Origin: Boswellia sacra
Taxonomy: Eukaryota > Streptophyta > Magnoliopsida > Sapindales > Burseraceae
Direction: 5' to 3'
DNA: 64,000 nt
Assembly: GCA_013180625.2 (NCBI GenBank)
Contig: SNVD02010585.1
Span: 1-64,000, forward strand
Within the stretch, counting starts at the first letter, position 1. Each line of letters opens with the position of its first letter. Below the pieces are notes generated by a model, which saw only the letters and a program-made list of their open reading frames with translations, had not been told where the DNA came from and did not search any database. Of the stretch, positions 22,818 to 36,278 are shown in pieces. The translations under genes and the position numbers were made by a program.

Positions 22818-23965
22818 CACTTAGAAAGGATGAGTTTGTAGAAGACATGAAAAGTACCAAGACTTGCATTTCTTAATTGTAAAAGGAGAAAAGCAATCCA
22901 TCAACCCATACTAAAGCAAGTTCAAGGTTTATTGATTGAATTCAAAAATGTAATGGCAGAACCTATACAATTACCTCCAATGCACGATATTCAACATCAC
23001 ATTGATTTTATTTCAAGAGCTAGCTTGCCAAATCTGCCATATCATCATATGAGATTAAAAGCGCATGGAATCTTGAAGGAAAAGAGGGAGGGCTGTTATA
23101 AAAGAGACATATTCGAGAGAGCATTAGCCCTCACTCTGTATCTACATTGCTTACTCTTAAGAAGGATGAGAGTTAGCAAATGTGCATGGATAGCCTTGCC
23201 ATCAACAAAATCACCATGAAGTACCGATTTTGTATGACTTGCTTAATCAATTGAGTGGTGATAAAATATTCACAAAGATAGATTCGTATAGTGGATATCA
23301 TCAGGATATCATCAAATTAGAATTTGTTTCGAGGGTAAATGGAAAATAACATTTAAAATAAAGGATGGGCTATATGAGTGGGCAGTCATGCTATTCAGGT
23401 TATCTAATACACCAAGCACTTTCATGCATCTCATGACTTAGGTACTTAAACCTTTTATGTCTCACTTTGTTATTGTTTATTTTGATGACATTTTGATCTA
23501 AGAGCACCTTGAGCATATTAGACAAATTCTAGTTATTTTGAGAAAGAATGAGCTGTTTACAAACTTGAAAAAAATGTGTGTTTTTAATAAATAGATTAGA
23601 ATTCTTAGGATTTGTTATAAGTAGTAAGGGTATTCATGTGGATGAGGAAAAGGCGAAAGCTATTAGAGGATGGCCAACATCAAAGACCATAACTGATGTG
23701 AGAAGTATCCATGGCTTAGCAACTTTTTATCAAAGGTTTACAAGAAATTTCAGCGCCATTTTAGCACCTATCACCAACTATTTGAAGAAGGGCAGATTTC
23801 AATGGGCAAAAGATACAGATTATAGCTTTGAATTAATAAAGGACAAGTTGTCTACTACACCTATCCTATCTTTGCTTGATTTTGCCAAAACATTTGAGCT
23901 CGAATGTGGTACAAGTGGAGTTGACAATGCCCTTATGCATTCATTGTTGAAAAGCAAGAAACTTC
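22818..23965 (+). pseudogene. Gypsy reverse transcriptase remains (3' half)
   Basis: After the copia element the gypsy reading resumes. It shows the RT entry region (MHDIQHHIDFISRASLPNLP near 22980), a degraded core with SLAINKITMKYRF (23193), and [12 protein letters not shown] (23270). The catalytic box YFDDILI lies near 23480, with LEFLGFVISSKGIHVDEEKA (23594) and the RT/RNase H connection to about 23965 (TFELECGTSGVDNAL). Several stops and frame changes break it. Similarity ends abruptly, so the rest was deleted. Confidence 0.85.
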
Positions 23966-24121
23966 GATCATTTCCTCCTTCCTCCACTATCCAAAACACT
24001 ATTCAACACATCTCTTTCATCTGATAGTCTGATCTTAGAGTTGAATCTCAACAATAAGGTAAAACACCTCTCTCCAATCTCTCTCTAAATGACCTAAGAA
24101 TATTGAAGTAGGTTGTAATGT

Positions 24122-24152
<31 letters not shown>

Positions 24153-24577
24153 GTAGCTTTAAAGCACATTTTTTAGATTAGAATAGGGATATGTTGAACT
24201 GCGGCTAGACATAGCACAGTTTTTGGCGATAGTTGCAAAAAAATGCAATTCATAAACGAAAATTTGGTATTGCAGGTGAGGAGGAAGAAAACTCGACGTC
24301 ATTATTGAGCTCGCTCAACACACAATGTTGAGTGTCAATCTTTGCTCTCGAAACGGTATGTCTGGTGTTGGGAAAGTTGATTTGACAACAAATGTGTTGC
24401 GTCAGATGTCTCTGACTGATGCTTGACATATTTGTGTCAAGTTTTTGTTTTCGTATGTTGAGTTATGTCGAGTGTTGAGTTAGCCTTTGTCCAGCTTTAT
24501 CGAGCATTTTAGCAGAATTCTCATTTTTTTGACCTATTTATACAAATTTGTAATGATTTTTTGCCCGTGGACCTTAT
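23966..24577. other. Unassigned segment with (TA)n at 24126-24152
   Basis: Contains a TA microsatellite and AT-rich sequence with no ORF of note. Several variants of GTTGAGTGT(C/T) occur near 24320-24480. It may include the left edge of the MULE relic, but no terminal inverted repeat is recognised. Confidence 0.5.
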
Positions 24578-26640
24578 TTGATATGTCTTTTTCATGCAGG
24601 ATGGAAACTTTTCCATATAGTTATAGTTTACAATGGTTATTGGATTATGCTAGAGAATGGTGGTTATTCGTACACCGATGAGAGGGCAAAATCGTTGATA
24701 ATTCCTAGGTGTGCTACTTATAATGAGTTAGTTGATTGTATTAGAACTGAAATGGGTTGGGATCCTGATAAACAAAACATAAGTTCAGAGGTTCAATTTA
24801 CTTTTAAGGGTATTCTACCATTTTTTATTGCTATTGAGACTGACAAAAATTTTTGTTTTTTATACATATTGTTTGGAGGACTAGCAGTCATATACATCAC
24901 TAATTATCAAAGTTAAAGATAAGGACAAGGAAAGATGAAGGTCAAGATTCGATACATTTCCATGCCGATGGAGTTCTTCTCATTCCTCTTTGTGTCGCTC
25001 AGCAAGTGGAATCTACCAGTTAAGTGAGTCCATTCCTGTTTGTGCACAAGCACAATTTAATGATGAAGTTACCCTTGACTTTCAACAACGGATGAAGCAT
25101 GCAGGGTACGAGTCAGTTGGGGTGTTATGTGAAAAAAAAGAGGTGCAGCCCCCTTGATGCCATTAAGACTCGTATATCACCTTGATAGCATTAAAGAGTT
25201 TGAGAGTTTAGGCAACATTAAGAGTGATGATAATGTTGTTAATGATGATGATGGTGATGATAATGATGATGATGTTAGTGATGATGTTAACGCAGATGGT
25301 GATGATGAGAACGATGACTACACTATTTGTATTGAAGATTTAAGTGAGGGTTTGAATAGTTTTCATGTTGATAGGCAGAATATAGATGGTTCACATTATG
25401 TTAATGATGGAGACATGGAGGTCTTGAATGATGCGAATTAGGATGTGCCTTTTTCCTTTACTTAGCTAATTCAGCCGACACCTACTCCTTCAGTCTACAG
25501 ACATCAATAAGATCCATTGTTGAATAATGAGTCGAGATTGGGTGCAAATTATATACATAAAGAAACTAATTTGGGATCTAAAAGTGACAATCATCAGGTA
25601 ATACATTTAGGGGGATGCCACCTATTGTGCATTCATCATCTATAGTTGACGATGATTCTACATCATTTATAGTTGATAGGATCTAGGTTGTAATTGGACA
25701 AATGTTTAACAACAAAACCGAGCTTCGTGAGAACTTATCGAATTTGGAATTAAGGTGCAACTTTCAATTCAAGGTGAAGAATTCCAACGCAATAAGATTT
25801 GAGGCTGTATGTCGTGCTAAATCTTCAAAATGGCAGTTACGGGCCACAAAGCTTTCTTCTCAGTCAAAAAGTATAACAACTATCAAGCATGTTTTAGAGC
25901 TAGACTTCACCCAAATCACAAATAGGCAAGTGCGCATGTTATTAGGAAACATATAAAGAGCAAATTCATTTAGTAGTCTAGAATATACCATCCCAAGGAT
26001 ATTATGTTTGTTGTTCAGGAGTTATTGGGTATTAATATCAAATATAAAAAGGCGTGGAGGGCAAATGAGGTAGCTTTGCATGAACTTCACGAATCTTATG
26101 AGGAATCATTCACACTGCTCTCCCAACATATGCGCATGATTGAGAAAGCAAACCTTGGGGCTGAAATGACTTTCGAAACCAATGACAACAACCATTTCAG
26201 ATACTTTTTTCATGAGTTTGGAAGCCTCTATTATGGGATTTATAACATCCATTAGGCCAGTTACCGTAGTTGATAATTCTTTTCTTAAAGGGAAATATGG
26301 TGGTACCATGTTTTTGGCTTCTTGTATGGATGAAAATAAACAAATATACCTCTAGACATTTAGAAGCTGGGCATTCTAAAAATGATGATTCATGGAATTG
26401 ATTTATGTAGTAGGAAATGTTTGCAATCTTATTTTCATTTTTGACTATCAGCGTAGCATTGAACGACTGCTTAAGAAGTTTTCCCTAATGTACTGCATGG
26501 ATTGGGTGCTCGACATTTGAAAGGTAACTTGAATGCTACTTTTAAGGACAAGACATTGTTGACATGTACTCCTGAGCTGCAAGAACATACCACTATGCTG
26601 ATTTCAACTATCATATAAGGCAAATCGAATCTATATGTCT
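24578..26640 (+). pseudogene. Mutator-like (MULE) transposase relic
   Basis: MULE transposases move Mutator-family DNA transposons. Pieces read in order on the plus strand: an N-terminal block (NGYWIMLENGGYSYTDERAK near 24630), an Asp/Asn-rich acidic linker (25220-25320), and a MuDR-type DNA-binding block (MFNNKTELRENLSNLELRCN, 25702 on). The start of the MULE catalytic domain follows (RPVTVVDNSFLKGKYGGTMF near 26254, with the first catalytic Asp in VVDNSF), then FPNVLHGLGARHLKGNLNAT near 26480-26550. Stops and frame changes separate the pieces. The C-terminal zinc knuckle is absent: the third-unit repeats start at once afterwards. No terminal inverted repeats seen. Confidence 0.8.
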
Positions 26641-26648
26641 AGTCATTA

Positions 26649-29600
26649 CAAAATAACCTTTTAGATAATGAAGAACTAGTCATTACAAAAAACCTTTTAG
26701 AAGAAAACGCAAAACAGAGTATCAACATCCAATATCCAAGAAAAGACAAAGAAAATTATAGCCTACATCAGTTAAAGAAACCTGCTCCACCCCCTCCTCC
26801 CTTCTTCACCACCCTGTCTATCCCACCATTATTGACAACATATAATTATTATTTAAATTATTTTATAATTTTAGCAAATGAAAAAGATATATGATGGAAA
26901 AGACGATTAAGTATATAATTATAATTTTAATAAATTTATTATGTCAATATTATAAAAAGATCTCTTCATTAATAAATATTTTATTTTATTATGACCCGAT
27001 ACGTCATACTTCATTTTGCTTTTGATCTTCATATAATTTTGTGTAATTAAAATAATAAATAGATACATAGAAGAGTAACGTGATGAATTTATAAAAAGCC
27101 AAATGGGAATTTGACTGACTTCTAATATGTTTAACAAAAGTTTTGACAATTTTCACAACTATCAAATTTTTTTTAATCATTTAATTAAGGTCAAGCTATT
27201 TCTACCTAAAGTTTTACATTCAATACCCACTATTTTTAGTATCCCAAATAATTTCATAATTTTTATCTTATTTTTATAATTCCAAAAGTATTATATAGAG
27301 CTAGTAAAATATTCAACGAGTTGAAACTTAATCGAACAAAAATTGGAATAAAAATTAATACATATTTTACAAACCATGTGAGGGATTACCACATATGAGT
27401 TTGGTAATTAATGATTTCTATAATCAAGCTCTTAAAAACAATGATGATTTTACTTGTAATTTTATTAAATTTAAATTTGATTTGTTAAATTCCATTGGTT
27501 CGTAGATATTATTCTTAAAATAATAGAGATATATTCGACAAAAAAATTATTTTTAAAATTTAAGGTGCAATTAATATAACCAAATTAAAAGTTGATGATA
27601 TTTAATATAGGGAAGAGATTTTTGACACAAATTTTTAATATAATTTATTTTAATTATTAATAAAATTTGTAAGACTTAAATATCTCTAAGAATGAAATTT
27701 CCACATTCATATTTCATGAAATAATATTGTTTAAAATTTCAAAAGTATTCTAAGGGATGTTTAAATTGAGAGAATTCATATCAAATTATTGATGATAGCA
27801 ATAATTAAAATGATTTTTTGCTCAATTACAACATTACTTTGAGAAAATAAAAAAATTGATTCTTAAGCACACCATGTAAATCGAACTATGTGATAATAAA
27901 TAAATCATAAACTGAAGTTAAATGCGGTAAAATTTTCTCCTTTATTTTCTTATAGAGAATAGACAAGTAAATAGAGAGAGAAATTAAAATTAATCAATAA
28001 TTATGTAATCATATTATATAATCATTAATGTCAAGAAAACCTTAAATTACTATGGATCTCTGATATCATATTTGGAAGAGAAAAAAATAATGGTTAAGAT
28101 TATGGAGCAAGTATTGAAGGCAAACACATGATATGAAAAAATAGTGGTTAAGATTTTGGAGCAAGTATTGATGGTAAATACATGATATAGTGACATCAAA
28201 ATTTGTAGATACACCGAAAAGGGAACACGGTGATTGGAGCCAGCCAGCCCATTTGTTGTCTCTAGACTTTAGCTTCAATTTTGTTGTTTATTTCCTTCTA
28301 TTTCAAAGTTAAAAGTGCATGACAGCTCAATTTACTACTTTTTATACCTATACCTATAATGAGCAAAGTATTTTTTAAGTGAAAGCCTTTTTTTAAGTTA
28401 AAAAGTACTTATTAGGACGCCTTTCACCTTCTCATCTCGAATATTTCATTTTAGGCTGGAAAATATTTCGGAATGTTCTGCTTTCATCTTTGTTTTCCTT
28501 AAATGTTAATTTTGTTCATTTCAATGAAAATATCATATTCTCTATTGATGTCATAATTAAGGTTATAAATTGAAGACAACAGGGCACTAGTATAACATAA
28601 TAGCTCAAAACCACAAATTACTTTCAAACTACTATGAGAGTATATAAAACAAACAAAAGGATTAAGAATAAAGAATAAAATAAAATTAATAATTGAATAA
28701 TTGAAATTAACGGCATTCAATTATTCAATAATTAACGAAGTTAGAAAAAATATTTGGTAATTTGGAAAACAATTTTTTTTAGTTAGTTTTTAATAAATAT
28801 TTGGTCACAAAGCTCAGTATTAACTCACTCTTCTGGTTATTCACTTCGAAGGAAACCATTGTGCCGACGATCCAGATATTGACGATCTTTGCCTGCACAA
28901 AGAATTGAAAACAACAACAAATCAATCCACTAGCGAAGAAAAAAAAACAACAAGTAAAACGAAAAAAGCTAAGGCTTTAGACATGAAAGTCCACGTAATT
29001 TATAGGTCAGCAACGTCGTGATTACCGAATAAAGATCCGGAAATTACCTAGTGAAGAATCTGTAACAAAACGCGAACTCGATTGGATCTACAAGGAATAT
29101 AATGAAACTAGAGATCACTCACATAATCGAGCAAAAATCTAGCCATCAAATAAGGCTAATATTGAGCCAGCCACCAAGTGAAGCCATATTCGAGTAGGTA
29201 TGTAAATGAATAAATAATTCAACCACTAAGAATTATCTTCATCACCTTCCGAACATAACAGGGTGGACATATGCACTCAATTCTACCACTTGTAAGTAAA
29301 TTAAATATTTTATCAATTTGTAAACCAACTTAAACTAGTACAAATAGGGGGACGTTCTCTCATTTGCAATCAAGCAAAATTAATCAACAAAAACTAAGCT
29401 TTCTAATAAGCTCCAAGAACTAAAGAGCTATCAGGTACTCTAATACTAGAGTCCCACATCTTGTACTACTATCAGATCATCAATATAAAATCTAGTTTCT
29501 ATATTTCTAGCATCTCAATCTAAAACTTTTCTATATTTCTAGCATCTTCTATATCATTCCTCATTCTAACAGTGACATCAGAGCTTTATTCATTATTCCA

Positions 29601-29842
29601 ACACTTTGCAAGATGGTGCTCCAAAGATAGAACTCAAGCTTAGAGCACAGTAGTCACGTTCACATCTAATTCATCAATACAATAATTTCACATGATATCA
29701 ACTCTTATCGATTATTTGGAAGTAAAATTGTCAAATCATTTTTAAAAAAAAAATGTACACTGTGCATGAAATAAAATGTGTCAACAAAGATAAATAATTT
29801 TAAAAAAATGAAGAAATGATGGACAAAAAATTCCAAGGATTT
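26649..29842 (+). repeat. Repeat unit copy 1 of 3 (about 3.2 kb, non-coding)
   Basis: Starts AAAATAACCTTTTAG and is collinear with copies 2 and 3. It lacks a block of about 235 bp found in copy 2 (30845-31075) and one near 31170-31450. It keeps the uninterrupted target site of the solo LTR seen in copy 2 (28745). Internal landmarks are a 50-bp near-tandem duplication at 28085-28190, a conserved stretch near 28850-29060, and an LTR-like end plus a primer-site-like GTGACATCAGAGC near 29572. No ORF is shared intact by all copies. The unit may be a decayed non-autonomous retroelement, but this is not shown. Confidence 0.75.
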
Positions 29843-30000
29843 AACAAAATAACCTTTTAGGTCATGAAGACCTAGTCATTACAAATAACCTCTTAGACGA
29901 AAACCCCAAACAGGGTATCAACATCCAATATCCAAGAAAAGACAAAGAAAATTACAGCCTATACCGGTTAAAGAAACCTGCTTTACCAACTCCGCCCTGC

Positions 30001-30041
30001 GCCCCCGCCCCCGAGCCCCCCCCCCCCCCTCCCTTCCCCCT
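30001..30041 (+). repeat. C-rich tract with 14-C run
   Basis: GCCCCCGCCCCCGAG followed by C14 (30016-30029) and CT-rich sequence. Copies 1 and 3 have only short CCACCCCCTCC-type sequence at this place, so the tract expanded in copy 2. Confidence 0.9.
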
Positions 30042-32561
30042 TCTTGGGTTGTCATACCTGAGTCAACACTCTTCACCAGCTTGTCCATCCCACCATTATT
30101 AACAATATATAATTATTATTTCAATAATTTTAAAATTTTAGTAAATGAAAAAGATATATGATGGAAAAGATGGATAAGTATATAATTATTATTTTAATAA
30201 ATTTATTATATCAATGTTGTAAAAAGATCTCTTCATTAATAAATATTTTATTTTATTATGACCTGATACGGCATATTCTGTTTTGATTTTGATCTTCATA
30301 TAATTTTGTGTGATTAAAATAATAAATAGATATGTAGAGGAGTAACATGATGAATTTATAAAAAGCCAAACAAGGATTTGACTGACTACTAATATGTTTA
30401 ACAAAAGTTTTGATAATTTTCATAACTCTCAAAATGTTTTTAATTCTTTAATTAAGGTCAGGCTATTTCTACCTAGAGTTTTATATTCAATACCCACTAT
30501 TTTTAGTATCCCAAATAATTTCATAATTTTTTATTATATTTTTTATCTTATTTTGTTCATGCCAAAAGTATTATATAGAGCCAGTAAAATATTCAATGAA
30601 TTGAAACTTAATCGAACAAAAACTAGAATAAAAGTTAATATATATTTTACAAACTATGTGAGGGATTAGCACATATAAGTTTGGTAATTAATGATTTCTA
30701 TAATCAAGCTTTTAAAAATAATAATGATTTTACTTGTGATTTTGTTAAATTGAAATTTGATTCGTTAAATTCTATTGGTTCGTTGATGTTATTCTTAAAA
30801 ATAATAGAGATATATTCGACAAAAAAAATTATTTTTAAAATTTAATAATACATTAACATAATGAAATAGTGGATGTAAAAAGTAATTCTTTTTTCTAGTA
30901 ACTCTACCATTTAATTAAAAGATTTTTAATAATAAGTTACTATTTTTAATTAATTTACAATTTTTTAATTAAATATAAAATAATTTTTTAATGAAATTAC
31001 AGAGATTTTCAAGTTTTAATATCTCTTTGAACATATATAAGTCAAAATATCTTACAAGAAATAAAACTCATTTAAGGTGCAATTAATAGAACCAAAGTAA
31101 AAGTTGATGATATTTAATATAGGGAAGAGATTTTTGACACAATTTTTTAATATAATTTATTGATTTCTAGCCTTTTGTCTCACTACATTTCAATAGTTAA
31201 GATTTAAAATTAAAAAAAAAAAAGATTGTATGTAATGTTGAACTTATTAATCATCTCGACCATTGGAGTATTAAAATTAAGGATTAAAATTTTATATTAA
31301 AAAATTTGTTTCAAAAGATTTTTTCCTTTATATATATATATATATATATGCATAATTACTTTCCATTATTTAGTTAAGAATGGTGTTAGGCTTATGACCT
31401 TCGTATAACCCAAACTCTACAACTGATGTAGCAGTGTATGTAGTTGGTTTTATTTTTTTAATATTAATAAAATTTGTAAGACTTAAATGTCTCTAAGAAT
31501 GAAATCTCCACATTCATATTTCATGAAATAATATTGCTTGAAAATTCAAAAATATTCTAAGGTATGCTTAATTTGAGAGAATTCACATCAATTTATTGAT
31601 CATAGCATTAATTAAAATTATTTTTTGCTCAATTAGAACATTACTTTGAGAAAATGAAAAAATTGATTCTTAAGCACACCATGTGAATCAAACTATGTGA
31701 TAATAAATAAATCAGAAACTGGAGTTAAATGGGGTAAAATTTTCTTCTTCATTTTCTTCTAGAGAGTAGACAAGTAAGTAGAGAGAAATTGAAATTAATC
31801 AACAATTATGTTATCATGTTACATAATCATTAATGTCAAGAAAACCTTAAAATTACTATGGATCTCTAATATCATATTCGTAAGAGAAAAAAGTAATGGT
31901 TAAGCTTATGGAGCAAGTACTGATGTTAAACACATGATATAAAAAAATTGTGGTTAAGATTTTGGAGCAAGTACTAATGGTAAATACATGATGTACTGAC
32001 ATCAAAATTTGCAGATACACCAAAAACGGAACACGGTGATTGGAGCCAGCCAGCCAGCCCATTTGTCGTCTCTAGACTTTAGCTTCAATTTTGTTGTTTA
32101 TTTCTTTCTATTTCAAAGTTAAAAATGCATGACACCTCAATTTACTACTTTGATACCTAGACCTATAATGAGCAAAGTATTTTTTTACCTAAAAGCCTTT
32201 TTTAAATTGAAAAATACTTATTGGGATGCTTTTCACTTTCTCATCTCGAATATTTCATTTTAGACAATAAAATATTTTCGAATGTTCTACTTTCATCTTT
32301 GTTTTCTTTAAATGTTAATTTTATTCATTTCAATGAAAATATTATATTCTCTATTGGTGTCATAATTAAGGTTATGAATTAAAGACAACAGGGCACTAGT
32401 ATAAAATAATTGCTTAATACAACAAATTACTTTCAAACTGCTCTTAGAGTATATAAAACAAACAAAAACATTATGAATAAAGAATAAAATAAAATTAATA
32501 ATTGAATAATTGAAATTAACGACATTCAATTGTTCAATAATTAATGGAGTTAGAAAAAATA

Positions 32562-35017
32562 TGTAAAGCCCATTAATTTTTTTACCTAAGCCTAGCCCAG
32601 CCCACAAATTCAATTATATTCTTTACATTTATATTAAGCATTTATTTGGATATAATTAGAAAAGAAAAGAGAAAATTTAGAAGAGAGGGCAGGGGGGTAG
32701 CCGTGAGAAAGGGGGAGAGAAATCAAGAGAAGATTTTTGATCTTTTCTAAAGAATTTGAAGATTTTAAGGTAATTTCTTCATCTCTTAGCTTAATTAGAC
32801 TATACAATTTCAATTCTACCTCTAGATATATATTAGGAAGATCTTGTTTGATATTTGGAGATGTTATAGAGAGAGAAATTAGAGAGAGAAATGAGATTTT
32901 CATGCTTATTTAGGCTTCAATTTCTTGTATTTTGAAGGAATTAAAGTTTTGATGATAATTATGGAAAACTAGGGTTCTGTGAACAGTATAGATTCTGAAA
33001 ATTGTTACAGTCTGCTGGCTTTGAATCTAATTCTGAAATTTATATATGTTAAAATAAACATCCTAAGGATTTGTTCAAAGTTGGATTCACTGAAAAATGT
33101 TGAGTATACAATTTTATATGAATTTTCGAAGTTTACTGTTCACTACTGGAAATTCAGTTTTTTTGCAGAAAATCAGTATTGGGTAAATTATTTGAGGTAT
33201 CTAGAGGTCTTCAAAAATTAGGAAATTTGGGATATGAGTTTGTATGTATGTCTAGCTTAAATCTGGAAAGTTTTGTGATTTTACAAATTTAGTATGAATT
33301 ATCATGTATTTTGGAATGGGGAGAGGTCAGTTTTGGAAGGCAATTTACAGAATTTGTGTATCTGGAAAAAATGAAGGATTTGAGGTTTCTAATGAACATA
33401 GAATGCTATGAAATTTTATGTGGTATTAGATATGTATGTGTAGTAAAACCTTATAAAGTATTACACCATTTGGATGTGTCATTTAATTACTAAAAATCAG
33501 AGAATAAGAATTGCTCTGTTTAAGAAGTTTGAAAATAGAGTTAATTAGGAGAATTGGTGTGTTATTGGTGAGATTGCGGTTTTATGCTATTAAAGAATCT
33601 TGTTTGGCTTTTTCCCTTAGGTGAGACTGCGGTTCCTAATCCATACCTAAATCCGATCGAGGAAGGGGTTGCCACACAAGTTGATCCACGAGATAGTGAG
33701 TGGGAAAAATACTTTTTTTCCAACAATTGAACTATAAATTATAAATTTCTTTTTTTTTTATAATTGTTAGCGGAACTTTATTATGTTAGTAAATAGATAT
33801 TCCTTTATTCTTGTATGAAGCATATTTCATGGTTTATCGAATTTTGTCTATGTAGTTATTAGAAAGAACTGTTTAATGTTTTAGAGATTTAAAAAGTAAA
33901 GAATTGAATTTTTATGTTTTACTAAGCTAGTACCCAATTCATTCAGATTGTGAAATTATTGAGGTCTTTGGGACCCATTCAGGCACACATAGAGGCTTTG
34001 AGCCGTGTGATCTGGATGTTTAGCCCTTTGGGGGCAACTCTGCACATGCGTAGGATCAGTATAGTGATATCTTGGCCTGAGCGGTCCTAGCCCCGCCAGG
34101 TCATGATCAGTCAGATTAGTTTGGGTACTTGATTAGTGAAACTATAATGATTTAGAAATTTACAATGCGAAATGAGTTTTACGAGATTTAGAACCTTAAT
34201 ACATCTATCAAATTGAATTTTGAATGTAAGTGGAAATGCCTTAGAATATTTTTATATCATAATTTTGATTTTGTGAAAGGCATATAGATTATTTAAAGAT
34301 TAGCTTCCTCGTTTTTGTATCTTTTCTAAGTAGTTTTCTAATCAATGTTAGTAAAACAGAATTTTGAATCAATTACTCGTTATGAAATATTATTTTATCT
34401 TATGCAAAATTTTTATCTATTTTACTGACTCTATCCCACTCACTGAGGTTATACTCACCCTATTTTTTTTTAAAAACCCATTTTCCCCAGGAGATTGCAG
34501 TGTTCAGTCGGAACGCCAGTAGCTACCTGAGGTTGGCCACTTGATGATGCTTTGGAAGCTTTCTTTTTGATATCTGGTTTCACTTTTGCAGATGATTTTT
34601 GTTACATTTGTATTTTTTAATACTGTATATACATCAAGGATTTTGTTTTAGTTTCCTTTAAAAACTTTTGCCTAATCATCATGCATGAGTTTTTGAGGAA
34701 ACTTATATTAAAATCTTAGTTGTAAACTTTTTGAATTATAATTAATTATATTTGAGGCCGAAGGCCATACTTTCTTTCAAAGGCTGTTTTGGAGATACGA
34801 TTGTTTTAATAGAGAACTTAAGGTCCCAAAAAGGAAGTTAGTAGTTATACAAATATTTTAGAAGTGTTGAATTTTGTGTACTTGGCAGGGGGATTAGTCT
34901 AAAATACAGGGGAGACTCTGCCAAATTTTCTTAAAGTAGCATATTTTTAAAAAGTTAAATTTTCTTAGCACAGTTTTAGGCACGATTCACTCGTGTAGCT
35001 AGGGGCGGGTCATGTCA
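32562..35017 (+). mobile_element. Solo LTR (2,456 bp), chromovirus-like
   Basis: Begins TGTAAAGCCC and ends GGGTCATGTCA, flanked by a perfect 5-bp duplication AAATA (32557-32561 and 35018-35022). Copy 1 of the surrounding unit has the uninterrupted site. It has no coding domains. Length and end sequences resemble the 2.56-kb LTR of the Tekay-like element at 49430-59348 read in its sense direction (TGTAATATCC...GGGTTATGACA). A late stretch (CCCACTCACTGAGGTTATAC, near 34435) is typical of such LTRs. The short incidental ORFs inside are not genes. A solo LTR left by recombination between paired LTRs is the best reading. Confidence 0.8.
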
Positions 35018-36278
35018 AAATATTTGGTACATTTGAGAAACAATTTTTTTAGTTAGTTTTTAATAATTGAAACTAATGCACAATCAAGATCAAGAAGGTC
35101 ACAAAGCTTAGGATTATCTCGCTCTTTCGATCATTCACTTCGAAGGAAACCTTTGTGCCGACGATCCAGATACTGACGACCTTCCCCTGCATGAAGAAGT
35201 AAAAACAACAACAAATCAATCCACTAGCGAAGAAATTTAAAAAAAAAACAACGAATAAAACGAAAAAAGCTAGGGCTTTAAAAGTGAAAGTCCACGTAAT
35301 TTATAGATCAGCAACGTAGTGATTATCGAATAAAGATCTGGGAAATTACCTAGTTAAGAATCAGTAACAAAACGCAAACTCGATTGGATCTACAAGGAAT
35401 AGAATGAAACTAGAGATCTCTCACATAATCGAGCAAAAATCTCGCCATCAAAATATGGCAAATATTGAGCAGCCACGAAGTGAAGCCATATTCGAGTAGG
35501 TACGTAAATGAATAAATAATTCAGCCGCTAAGAATTATCTTCATTACCTTCCAATTGTAAGTAAATGGAATATTTTAACAATTTGTAAACCGACTTAAAC
35601 TAATATACATAGAGGGACGTTCTCTCATTTATCAGCAAGCAAAATTAATCAATAAAAACTAAGCTTTCTAATAAGCTCCAAGAACTAAAGAGCCATCGGG
35701 TACTCTGATACTAGAGTCCCGCATCTCTTGTACTACTATCAGATCATCAATATAAAGTCTAGTTTCTGTATTTCTAGCATCTCAGTTTAACATTTTCTAT
35801 ATTTCTAGTTCTCTATTTCTAGCATCTCAATCTAACTTATTTCTATATTTCTAGTTTCTATATTTCTAGCATCTTCTATATCATTCCTCATTTTGACGGT
35901 GACATCAGGGCTTTATTCATTATTCTAATACTTTGCAAGATGGTGCTCTAAAGATAGAACTTAAACTTAGAGCACGATACTCACGTTCACAACTAATTCA
36001 TCAATACAATAATTTCACATGATATCGACCCTTATTAATAGCACAACTAACTAAATGTGAAGCATAAAAGTTAAAACAAAGACAATATGCATCAACCAAT
36101 AGCTAAGTTGATTTGGTTTTGAAGTTCCAATACTTTTTTATCGATTATTTGAAAGTAAAATTATCAAATCATTTACAAAAACACAAAATATGCACTGTAA
36201 ATGAAATAAAATGTATCAACAAAGAAAAATGATTTAAAAAAATTAAGAAACGATAGACAAAAAATTCCAAGGATTTAA

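Larger units (their letters stand above)
15261..23965 (+). mobile_element. Decayed Ty3/gypsy retrotransposon, split by a nested copia element
   Basis: The 5' LTR (15261-15755) is followed by a primer-binding site and gag/protease remains to 17257. The element resumes at 22813 after the copia insertion and continues through reverse transcriptase to about 23965. RNase H, integrase and the 3' LTR are missing. Translation of the two halves is collinear with a normal gypsy pol. The 5' LTR starts exactly where the NBS-LRR similarity stops, so it landed in that gene. Confidence 0.8.
29843..36278 (+). repeat. Repeat unit copy 2 of 3, expanded by insertions
   Basis: Same order of landmarks as copy 1: start near 29843, the C-rich tract, the ATGTTTAACAAAAGTTTTGA block at 30394, the 31840-32020 block, the 35060-35450 block, and the LTR-like end with CGGTGACATCAGGGC near 35900. 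It is longer because of a 2,456-bp insertion (32562-35017), a C-rich expansion (30000-30060) and about 115 extra bases near 36030-36145. A TA microsatellite lies at 31329-31349. Confidence 0.75.

Noticed and set aside
28850..29060. Conserved block of the triplicated unit read as an exon of a host gene
   Set aside because: Frame differs or is interrupted between copies and no family is recognised; kept only as a landmark.
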